Positions 11,706 through 16,615 of a stretch of 16,615 nucleotides of DNA are shown here, piece by piece. Below the pieces are notes generated by a model. The model made no database searches and was not told the DNA's origin. It was given only the letters and a program-made list of their open reading frames with translations. A program made the position numbers and the translations under genes. The stretch comes from an uncultured Solirubrobacteraceae bacterium. GTDB lineage: Bacteria; Actinomycetota; Thermoleophilia; Solirubrobacterales; Solirubrobacteraceae. The stretch spans positions 1 through 16,615 of the forward strand of contig CADCVT010000082.1 in the NCBI GenBank assembly GCA_902806215.1. Direction: 5' to 3'. Positions within the stretch are counted from its first letter, which is position 1. Each line of letters starts with the position of its first letter.

Positions 11706-12750
11706 CGGTCACCGGCACGCGGTGCACCGCGTTGTTCGCGTAGCCGCCGACGTTCCACGGCGGATCGTCGGGCTGGGTGCGGCCGCTGGCGTCGGTGCAG
11801 CGGCAGCGCAGCTCGTGCTCGCCGGGAGCCGCGTCCCAGGTGAACGACCAGCCCCGCCACGCCGCCGGGTCTCCGGCGGGTTCGAGCCGCGCCGCGTGCC
11901 ACGTCGAGCCGTCGGCGCTCACCTCCACCGACACGATCGCGCCGTGCCCCGACCATGCGCGACCGGTGAGCTCGACGACCCCCGGGTCGACGAACCGCCG
12001 GCGGGTCATGAAGTCCGGCACCCCCGGCGGGGCGATCAGCGACCGCGGGACCATCCGCGTCACGGGCTCGCCCGGATCGTCCTCGTGCGCGCGCAGGCGG
12101 TAGGCGACCTCCTGCTGGTAGCCGGCGAACGCGTGGTCGATCACGGTGATCGCGCCGAGCCACTTCACGCTCGTCATCCCGTACCAGCCGGGGACGAGCA
12201 GCCGCAGCGGGAAGCCGTGCTGCGGCGGGAGCGGCACGCCGTTGACCTCGTACGCGAGCAGGACGTCGTCGGCCAGCGCGGTCTCGAACGGCAGCGCGCG
12301 CTCGTAGCGCTGCTCCACCCCGCCTTCGACCCCCCGGTCGAGGCCGCTGAAGACGACGTCGACCGCGCCGCCGGCGGGCTCGACCACATCGCGCACGCGC
12401 ACGCCGGTCCAGGTCGCGGTCCCGACGGCCTCGAGCAGCCACGGCTGGCTGACCGGCCGCGGGTCGAGCCGGGCGCGACCGTTGCCCGCGCACTCCATCG
12501 TGACCGTGCGCGTGACCTGCGGCAGCGCGCGCAGGTCGTTGAGCGAGAGCGACCGCGGCGCCGCGACGAGGCCTCCGACGTCGAGCCGCCACGACGCCGG
12601 GTCGACGATCGGGATGTCGTAGTGGATGAGCAGGTAGTGCAGGCCGAGCGGCGTGACGTCGTGGCGCAGCGCCTCCAGCGGCATGCCGTGGTTGCGCGCG
12701 GCGAGCTGGAGCTCGGCCGGGCTGATCGCGTCGGTGTCGGCGAGGGCCAT
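11692..12750 (-). CDS. Sulfite oxidase-type molybdopterin-dependent oxidoreductase
   Basis: This 352-residue protein has the molybdopterin-binding domain (about residues 18-215) with TVTMECAGNGR; Cys87 is the expected Mo ligand. YEVNGVPLPPQHGFPLRLLVPGWYGMTSVKWL is the conserved SUOX-fold segment. The dimerisation/Mo-co domain follows (about 230-352), with VELTGRAWSGHGAIVSVEVSADGSTWHAARLEP and WSFTWDAAPGEHELRCRCTDASGRTQP. There is no heme domain and no visible signal peptide or twin-arginine motif, so it is probably cytoplasmic. The substrate (sulfite or another oxygen acceptor) is not decided by the sequence. The ATG at 12750 is favoured because the in-frame GTG at 12768 is only 5 nt past a strong hairpin. 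It overlaps the convergent NmrA-like gene by 14 bp. Confidence 0.9.
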   Translation of the reverse strand: MALADTDAISPAELQLAARNHGMPLEALRHDVTPLGLHYLLIHYDIPIVDPASWRLDVGGLVAAPRSLSLNDLRALPQVTRTVTMECAGNGRARLDPRPVSQPWLLEAVGTATWTGVRVRDVVEPAGGAVDVVFSGLDRGVEGGVEQRYERALPFETALADDVLLAYEVNGVPLPPQHGFPLRLLVPGWYGMTSVKWLGAITVIDHAFAGYQQEVAYRLRAHEDDPGEPVTRMVPRSLIAPPGVPDFMTRRRFVDPGVVELTGRAWSGHGAIVSVEVSADGSTWHAARLEPAGDPAAWRGWSFTWDAAPGEHELRCRCTDASGRTQPDDPPWNVGGYANNAVHRVPVTVRDA

Positions 12751-12773
12751 CGCGAGAGACGGTGGCACAGCGC

Positions 12774-12798
12774 GGCCGCGGGCGGATCGCCCGCGGCC
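12774..12798 (-). terminator. Perfect 10-bp GC hairpin between the basic-protein gene and the sulfite oxidase-type gene
   Basis: GGCCGCGGGC (12774-12783) and GCCCGCGGCC (12789-12798) are exact inverted arms around a 5-nt loop, 15 nt downstream of the leftward stop at 12814. There is no T-tract, as is common for terminators in GC-rich actinobacteria. It may insulate the two same-strand genes. Confidence 0.5.
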
Positions 12799-12813
12799 CC
12801 GTCCGTTGTCGCG

Positions 12814-12966
12814 CTAGCGGCCCTTCTGGGACCGCGCGCCGTGGCCAGGCAGGCGCTTGGCGTTCCCCGGCGCGATGGTGTGGTTGCGGCTGGCGCGCAT
12901 CTCGGCGAGACGGCGCTGCTGCTCGGTCATCCGCGTGAGCGGAAGCTGGGAGCGCTTCGATGGCAT
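12814..12966 (-). CDS. 50-residue basic protein, unknown function
   Basis: This small protein runs MPSKRSQLPLTRMTEQQRRLAEMRASRNHTIAPGNAKRLPGHGARSQKGR in effect: a helical MTEQQRRLAEMR middle and a Gly/Lys/Arg tail. It is strongly basic with no Cys, signal or membrane segment, so an RNA-, DNA- or ribosome-associated role is possible, but I do not recognise it. The start is well fixed: AAGGAGG (12974-12980) sits 7 nt upstream of the ATG, the best Shine-Dalgarno in the window, while a longer frame to 13062 lacks support. It lies between the sulfite oxidase-type gene and the ZIP gene, all leftward, and is separated from the former by the hairpin at 12774. Confidence 0.75.
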   Translation of the reverse strand: MPSKRSQLPLTRMTEQQRRLAEMRASRNHTIAPGNAKRLPGHGARSQKGR

Positions 12967-12973
12967 ACGTGTT

Positions 12974-12980
12974 CCTCCTT
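12974..12980 (-). promoter_or_regulatory. Perfect Shine-Dalgarno (AAGGAGG) of the small basic protein
   Basis: AAGGAGG is 7 nt upstream of the ATG at 12966. It is the strongest ribosome-binding site in a window where most genes show none, suggesting high translation of this small gene. Confidence 0.75.
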
Positions 12981-13077
12981 GGGGTGTGGAGGCCGCGGCG
13001 CGGACGCCCGGACGAGCGATGAGGAGGCGAAGAGGTGCGACAGAGCGAGCCCGCTCCGCCACCGTACGTCAGCCGGT

Positions 13078-13093
13078 CCGCCTGCACAGGCGG
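13078..13093. repeat. Perfect 7-bp hairpin downstream of the ZIP gene
   Basis: CCGCCTG (13078-13084) and CAGGCGG (13087-13093) are exact arms with a 2-nt centre in the 208-bp gap between the ZIP stop and the small basic gene. No T-tract follows. It could be a terminator for the ZIP gene or part of the leader of the small gene. I see no other gene in the gap. Confidence 0.35.
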
Positions 13094-13174
13094 CCGTGAT
13101 GATCAAGACGTAGAGGTGGCGGTGGCTACTTCACAGTGCCACGACCATACGCCGGTCAGCGGCCGCGCGTCAAG

Positions 13175-13936
13175 TCAGGCCAGCGCGTTGTCGAGCACGA
13201 GCATGATCACGAACCCGGTCGTGAACCCGAGCGTCGCGACGCGCTCGTTGCCGTGGCCGTAGGACTCCGGGATGAGCTCGTCGACCACGACGTAAAGCAT
13301 CGCCCCCGCGGCGAACGCCAGGCCGCCGGCGAGCAGCGCGCCGATCACGCCGACCGCGGCTGCGGCCAGCAGCGCCGCCGGCGGCTCGACCGCGCCCGTC
13401 GCGAAGCTGAACGCCACCGCGCGGCGCTTCGAGACGCCCGACGCGAGGAGCGGCGCAGCGGCGGCGAAGCCCTCCGGGATGTTCTGCACGCCGATCGCGA
13501 TCGCGGTTGCGGTGCCGACGTCGGTGCCGCCGGCGGCGAAGGCCAGGCCGACCGCCATCCCCTCGGGGATGTTGTGGATCGTCAGCGCCGACAGCATGAG
13601 GATCGCGCGGCGCTCCGCCGGCGCGTTCGGATCGTCGGCGTGGCCCGGCTCAGCGTAGCGGGCGTGGATGTGCGGGACCACCTCGTCGAGGACCGCGAGC
13701 ACCGCGACGCCGGCGACGAGGCCGACGACGACCTCGCCGAGCGAGCCCTGGTCGAGCGCCGGGACGAGCAGGCTGAAGATCGCCGCCGCGAGCATGATCC
13801 CGGCGGTCACGCCGGTGATCGCGTCGAGCGTGCGCTCGTCGGGGTCGCGGCGGAAGAACAGCAGCGCGAGGCCGCCGAGCCCCGTGGCGAGCCCGGGCAG
13901 GATCGCGCCGATCGTCTCGCCGGTCGTCAGGTCCAT
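13175..13936 (-). CDS. ZIP family divalent metal transporter
   Basis: This 253-residue integral membrane protein is predicted to import zinc or another divalent metal. It has about eight hydrophobic helices. Signatures are HNIPEG (residues 121-126, TM4) and QNIPEG (151-156, TM5), the metal-binding helices of the ZIP family, with LDEVVPHIHARYAEPGHADD between helices 3 and 4 as a His-containing loop. VVDELIPESYGHG near the C-terminus matches the last conserved ZIP segment. The second motif begins with Gln instead of His, common in the ZupT/GufA branch. The metal is not determined. TAGCAA and a weak AAGG lie upstream of the ATG. It is divergent from the DUF4230 gene with an 80-bp gap. Confidence 0.92.
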   Translation of the reverse strand: MDLTTGETIGAILPGLATGLGGLALLFFRRDPDERTLDAITGVTAGIMLAAAIFSLLVPALDQGSLGEVVVGLVAGVAVLAVLDEVVPHIHARYAEPGHADDPNAPAERRAILMLSALTIHNIPEGMAVGLAFAAGGTDVGTATAIAIGVQNIPEGFAAAAPLLASGVSKRRAVAFSFATGAVEPPAALLAAAAVGVIGALLAGGLAFAAGAMLYVVVDELIPESYGHGNERVATLGFTTGFVIMLVLDNALA

Positions 13937-14001
13937 CGAGCGGCCTTGCTACCCCGTCTTGCGGTCGCGCACCACACGGCCGGAGCGCGCCACCTGCCCG
14001 C

Positions 14002-14007
14002 TACCGT
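14002..14007 (+). promoter_or_regulatory. Candidate -10 (TACCGT) for the DUF4230 gene
   Basis: TACCGT is 9 nt upstream of the ATG at 14017 and there is no Shine-Dalgarno. The layout suggests a leaderless mRNA. Confidence 0.4.
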
Positions 14008-14016
14008 GGACGCGCG

Positions 14017-14667
14017 ATGATCCGCCGCCGCGCCTACCGCGCCCTCGCCCTCGTGGTCGGCGTCATCGCCGTCCTCGTCGCGCTCCCGGCGATCATCCCG
14101 GGGCTCGACCTCAACCCGTTCAAGACCGAGACCGAGGACCGCTCGCAACCGGTGATCCTCAAGTCGCTCGAGCGGCTGACGGAGTACCGCGCGGCGTCGG
14201 CGAACCTGCAGGTGCCGGTCGACGTGCGCGAGGACGTCGGGATCCTGCCGGACTTCATCGCGGGCAAGAAGACGCTCATCATCGCCAGCGGCACGGTCGA
14301 TGCCAGCGTCGACTTCCGCGGGCTGCGGCGCGGGCGCAACCTCGTCGTGTCGAAGGACCGCAAGTCGGTGACGATCACGCTCCCCGCAGCACGCCTGTCC
14401 GACGCCCGCGTCGACCTGTCGAAGACGCGCGTCTTCGACACCAACCGCGGCCTGATCAACCGCGTCGGCGAGGCGTTCGGCGACGGCGGCGCCGACGAGG
14501 AGCGCAAGCTGCTCGAGCTCGCTCAGCGCAAGCTGGCCGAGGCCGCCAAGGCCGAGCCCGAGCTGCTGCGAAACGCCGAGGACAACACCCGCGCGATGCT
14601 CGAGGGCCTGATGCGCGGCCTCGGGTTCACGCGCGTCACCGTGAACTTCGCGCCGCCCGCGACCTAG
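14017..14667 (+). CDS. DUF4230 membrane-anchored protein
   Basis: This 216-residue protein has a basic start MIRRRAYRALALVVGVIAVLVALPAIIPGL, an N-terminal signal anchor (about residues 8-28). The outer domain carries the DUF4230 pattern: LTEYRAASANLQVPVDVREDVGILPDFIAGKKTLIIASGTVDASVDFRGL, then VTITLPAARLSDARVDLSKTRVFDTNRGLINRVGEAF, and a charged helix with a C-terminal VNFAPPAT. Its role is unknown, and in this family it is probably extracytoplasmic. The start fits the signal anchor exactly. It converges on the M23 peptidase gene with a 4-bp gap. Confidence 0.83.
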   Translation: MIRRRAYRALALVVGVIAVLVALPAIIPGLDLNPFKTETEDRSQPVILKSLERLTEYRAASANLQVPVDVREDVGILPDFIAGKKTLIIASGTVDASVDFRGLRRGRNLVVSKDRKSVTITLPAARLSDARVDLSKTRVFDTNRGLINRVGEAFGDGGADEERKLLELAQRKLAEAAKAEPELLRNAEDNTRAMLEGLMRGLGFTRVTVNFAPPAT

Positions 14668-14671
14668 CTTG

Positions 14672-15535
14672 TCAGCGGATCGCGCGGAGCGGGTCGACGT
14701 TCGCGCCGCGCACGAAGACCTCGAAGTGCAGGTGCGGGCCGGTCGACCCGCCGGTCGAGCCGACCCGGCCGATGAGCCGGCCCTGGCCGACGCTCGAGCC
14801 GCGGCGGACCGCCGTGCTCGACAGGTGCGCGAACAGCGTGCGGACGCCGGCGTCGTGATCGATGACGATGAAGTTGCCCCAGCCGGACGGGTCGTAGCCG
14901 ACGGTCGCGACCGTCCCGCCGCGCGGAGCGAGCACCGCCGTCCCGCTCGGCGCCGGGAAGTCGAGGCCCGCGTGCAGGCGCGAGCCGCGGAACATGAACC
15001 GGTCGCCGACCGGCGCGCTGACCGGCCGCGCGAGCCGCACCGGCGACTGCGGCGACGGGCGCTTCAGCCGCCGGATCGTCGCGCGCCCGGCGATGCCGTC
15101 GGACGGCAGGCCGGCCCACGCCTGGAAGCGCCGGAGCGCGCGGTCGGTCTTCCCGCCGAGGCCTCCGTCGATCGAGCCTGAGGGGAAGCCCTGCTTGGCG
15201 AGCAGGAACTGCAGGCCGGCGACGTCCCAGCCGCGCGAGCCGCGCTTGAGCGGCCGCCGGCCGAGCGTCGGACCGCCTCGGCGGCCGAGTGCCCTGCGGG
15301 TCCGTTGCCCGACGAGCCCGTCGGCCGCGAGCCCGCGGCGACGCTGGAAGACGCGGACCGCCCGCGCCGTCCCCGGGCCGCGGATGCCGTCGATGTCGCC
15401 GCCGTAGAGGCCGTTGGCCTTCAACGCGACCTGCAGCGCGGCCGTCGACGCGCGTCCCGGCAACGCGTGTGCAGGCACGGCGAACGTGAGCGCCGCAACG
15501 AACGCGGCGAGGATGAGTCGAGGCGCACTCCCCAT
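14672..15535 (-). CDS. Secreted M23 peptidase with two peptidoglycan-binding domains
   Basis: This 287-residue exported cell-wall hydrolase has a signal peptide MGSAPRLILAAFVAALTFAVPAHA (cleavage likely after AHA). Two PG_binding_1-type repeats follow (about residues 30-83 and 101-156; ALQVALKANGLYGGDIDGIRGPGTARAVRVFQRRRGL and LQFLLAKQGFPSGSIDGGLGGKTDRALRRFQAWAGL). The M23/LytM domain comes last, with zinc-ligand positions H188 and D192 (HAGLD) and H268-x-H270 (HLHFEV), plus H237 (AHLSS). All expected active-site residues are present, so it should cleave peptidoglycan cross-bridges. TACGCT lies 11 nt upstream of the ATG. It is divergent from the anti-sigma gene. Confidence 0.93.
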   Translation of the reverse strand: MGSAPRLILAAFVAALTFAVPAHALPGRASTAALQVALKANGLYGGDIDGIRGPGTARAVRVFQRRRGLAADGLVGQRTRRALGRRGGPTLGRRPLKRGSRGWDVAGLQFLLAKQGFPSGSIDGGLGGKTDRALRRFQAWAGLPSDGIAGRATIRRLKRPSPQSPVRLARPVSAPVGDRFMFRGSRLHAGLDFPAPSGTAVLAPRGGTVATVGYDPSGWGNFIVIDHDAGVRTLFAHLSSTAVRRGSSVGQGRLIGRVGSTGGSTGPHLHFEVFVRGANVDPLRAIR

Positions 15536-15546
15536 GAGCCGGGCGC

Positions 15547-15552
15547 AGCGTA
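15547..15552 (-). promoter_or_regulatory. Candidate -10 (TACGCT) for the M23 peptidase gene
   Basis: TACGCT on the minus strand is 11 nt from the ATG at 15535. No good Shine-Dalgarno is seen. The region beyond it also holds direct repeats ATGACG (15552-15557, 15562-15567) and TTGCAT (15579-15584, 15591-15596). Confidence 0.35.
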
Positions 15553-15621
15553 TGACGGCAGATGACGCGTTCCTGCTGTTGCATGAGGTTTTGCATCCGG
15601 GCGCATGGGCACTGGGTCGGC

Positions 15622-16047
15622 ATGGGGTTGGAAGACGCCAGGGCCAAGGCTGCCTTCGGGCGCACGGTCCCCGCAGTGCCCGAGAACGTCGCGTCGATCC
15701 GGCACTCCGTCGTCAAGCTCGCAGCCCGCCACGGCGCCACCGATGCCTGCCAGACCGACGTCGCCCTCGCGGTCGGAGAGGCCTGCGCGAACGTCGTCGT
15801 CCACGCGTACCCGCCGGGCGACGTCGGCCCGCTCATCGTGCACGCCGAGGTCCTCCGCGCCAGCGAGATCGTCATCACCGTCTGCGACCAGGGCCAGGGC
15901 ATGACGCCGCGCCCGGACTCCCCCGGCCTCGGCCTCGGCCTGCCGCTGATCGCCAACCTCGCCGACCGCCTCGAGATCAAGGACGGCGACGACGGGGTCG
16001 GAACCGAGCTGGTGATGGCGTTCACGCTCACCGGCCGGCGCCCCTGA
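15622..16047 (+). CDS. RsbW-like anti-sigma factor (HATPase_c serine kinase)
   Basis: This 141-residue single HATPase_c domain carries an N box VGEACANVVVHAY (residues 51-63; E53, N57), a G1 box CDQGQGM (88-94) and a G2 box GLGLGLPLI (102-110), ending with GVGTELVMAFTL. It is predicted to bind ATP and a sigma factor or phosphorylate an STAS anti-anti-sigma partner. No sigma or STAS gene is adjacent. The start at 15622 is favoured because MGLEDARAKAAF leads directly into the fold; an upstream in-frame ATG at 15562 would add a Cys-rich 20-residue tail (MTRSCCCMRFCIRAHG…) that looks noncoding. It is divergent from the M23 gene and 40 bp upstream of tRNA-Gly. Confidence 0.85.
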   Translation: MGLEDARAKAAFGRTVPAVPENVASIRHSVVKLAARHGATDACQTDVALAVGEACANVVVHAYPPGDVGPLIVHAEVLRASEIVITVCDQGQGMTPRPDSPGLGLGLPLIANLADRLEIKDGDDGVGTELVMAFTLTGRRP

Positions 16048-16067
16048 GCCCACCCGCCAAGGCGGGC

Positions 16068-16073
16068 TATACT
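16068..16073 (+). promoter_or_regulatory. Consensus -10 (TATACT) of tRNA-Gly
   Basis: TATACT ends 14 nt before the tRNA 5' end and is the closest match to a consensus -10 in the window. It directly follows a small hairpin (CCCGCC-aa-GGCGGG, 16053-16066) that may terminate the anti-sigma gene. Confidence 0.6.
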
Positions 16074-16087
16074 CCGCCACCGCATAC

Positions 16088-16161
16088 GCGGCTGTAGCTC
16101 AGCTGGCTAGAGCGTCTGCTTGCCATGCAGAAGGTCGTGGGTTCGAATCCCATCAGCCGCT
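16088..16161 (+). tRNA. tRNA-Gly (GCC anticodon)
   Basis: The acceptor GCGGCTG pairs with CAGCCGC. The D-arm is GCTC…GAGC, the anticodon arm is TCTGC-TTGCCAT-GCAGA with anticodon GCC, and the T-arm is GTGGG-TTCGAAT-CCCAT. The discriminator is T at 16161. Length is 74 nt and CCA is not encoded. Confidence 0.94.
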
Positions 16162-16169
16162 TCGAGAAA

Positions 16170-16198
16170 CCCCCGCCGCCGCGGGGGTTTTTCGTTTT
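16170..16198 (+). terminator. Intrinsic terminator of tRNA-Gly
   Basis: CCCCCGC (16170-16176) and GCGGGGG (16181-16187) form a 7-bp stem with a 4-nt loop, extended by AAA/TTT, and are followed by TTTTTCGTTTT. It starts 8 nt after the tRNA. Confidence 0.9.
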
Positions 16199-16258
16199 CT
16201 GGGGCCGCAGCCGATCCGAGTGGACGAGTGTTCTCTGCCCAGAAGGCGCCTGTAGGAG

Positions 16259-16264
16259 TACGGT
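16259..16264 (+). promoter_or_regulatory. Candidate -10 (TACGGT) for the SGNH hydrolase gene
   Basis: TACGGT is 6 nt upstream of the ATG at 16271, the leaderless layout. An alternative reading is the overlapping GTAGGAG, about 12 nt from the ATG, as a distant Shine-Dalgarno. Confidence 0.4.
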
Positions 16265-16270
16265 CGGTCG

Positions 16271-16615
16271 ATGCTCACCTCCTCGACCGAGCGTGGTGGG
16301 CTGCTGGCCGCCTCGCTCGCCGCCGCGACGATGCTCCTCGTCGTTGCCGCCTCGCCGGCCCAGGGGAACGTCGACAGCTGGCACACCGCGTGGGCCAAGT
16401 CGCAGGCGCCGACGTCGGCCGCTCCCGCGCTGTCGAACAAGACAGTGCGCGTGATGACGCGCGTGACGGGCGGCGGATCCGAGGTCCGCGTGCGCCTGCA
16501 GAACACGTTCGGCAGGTCGACGAGCCCGGACGGAACGCCCCCGCTGACGGTGGACGCGGCGACGGTCGCGCTCCGGTCGTCCGGCGCGTCGCTGGTCGCC
16601 GGCAGCGTCCGCCCG
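16271..16615 (+). CDS. Secreted SGNH/GDSL-like hydrolase, N-terminal part (cut by window end)
   Basis: The frame is open from the ATG at 16271 to the window end (115 codons). It has an N-terminal signal (about residues 8-32, GGLLAASLAAATMLLVVAASPAQG). Then comes the typical entry domain of actinobacterial secreted SGNH hydrolases: VDSWHTAWAKSQAP…LSNKTVRVMTRVTGGGSEVRVRLQNTFGRSTSP and LTVDAATVALRSSGASLVAGSVRP. In that family this segment (W..aW…, T.R…..GG..vRvrl.N.FG) precedes the catalytic GDS block, which would lie beyond the window. It is predicted to be an exported esterase or lipase; catalytic residues cannot be checked here. It is the first gene after the tRNA-Gly terminator. Confidence 0.78.
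   Translation, partial: MLTSSTERGGLLAASLAAATMLLVVAASPAQGNVDSWHTAWAKSQAPTSAAPALSNKTVRVMTRVTGGGSEVRVRLQNTFGRSTSPDGTPPLTVDAATVALRSSGASLVAGSVRP

Noticed and set aside
11722..13113. 463-codon rightward frame antisense to the sulfite oxidase-type gene
   Set aside because: The leftward frame has the clear Mo-binding Cys motif. The rightward one is low-complexity.
15562..15621. Upstream start for the anti-sigma factor
   Set aside because: It adds MTRSCCCMRFCIRAHG, unlike any HATPase_c N-terminus, with no Shine-Dalgarno.
1..16615. CRISPR arrays, insertion sequences, restriction or defence gene clusters
   Set aside because: No regularly spaced repeats, transposase motifs or defence-type domains were seen apart from the recombinase remnant and the tentative ART-like domain at the left edge.

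Overview
This is a GC-rich window of about 16.6 kb with dense genes on both strands and very short intergenic gaps. The protein families point to a high-GC actinobacterium: a sulfate ABC operon with an Rrf2 regulator, DUF2855, DUF4230, an RsbW-like anti-sigma factor, an M23 peptidase with two peptidoglycan-binding repeats, and an SGNH hydrolase. The protein styles look most like the deep-branching Thermoleophilia/Solirubrobacterales, but that placement is inference from composition and family memory, not a search.

Layout: Positions 1-4679 form one leftward operon. It encodes a sulfate-binding lipoprotein, permeases CysT and CysW, ATPase CysA, an Rrf2-type regulator, and a two-TM protein cut by the window edge whose outer domain may be ADP-ribosyltransferase-toxin-like. 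The first four genes are joined by start/stop overlaps. The upstream intergenic region holds an imperfect inverted repeat over the candidate sbp promoter and, further right, a perfect CGAAC-N4-GTTCG LexA-type box at the start of a small rightward gene of unknown function. That gene converges on a small winged-helix-like gene. Next come a secreted Gly-periodic protein and a DUF2855 protein, both leftward.

Positions 7130-8273 hold a broken small secreted Cys-rich protein gene with two frameshifts. It is followed by a DUF429-like gene whose conserved N-terminus has no ATG, GTG or TTG start. A leftward methyltransferase follows. Positions 9349-9985 are a scar-like tRNA locus: a tyrosine-recombinase C-terminal fragment fused to a zinc-finger segment, an 11-bp perfect hairpin, tRNA-Val(GAC) with its terminator, and tRNA-Cys(GCA).

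Positions 10122-11705 are a rightward cluster of a lipoprotein, a glutaredoxin/GST-N-like protein and an NmrA-like oxidoreductase. The rest holds a sulfite-oxidase-type molybdopterin enzyme, a 50-residue basic protein with a perfect Shine-Dalgarno, a ZIP metal transporter, a DUF4230 membrane protein, a secreted M23 peptidase, an anti-sigma factor, tRNA-Gly(GCC) with terminator, and the start of a secreted SGNH hydrolase.

A recurring feature is a TAnnnT-like -10 hexamer only 6-11 nt upstream of the start codon with no Shine-Dalgarno, which suggests widespread leaderless transcription. The least explained items are the LexA-type box with its small gene, the edge-truncated toxin-like protein, the double-frameshifted secreted protein, and the integrase/zinc-finger fragment at tRNA-Val.
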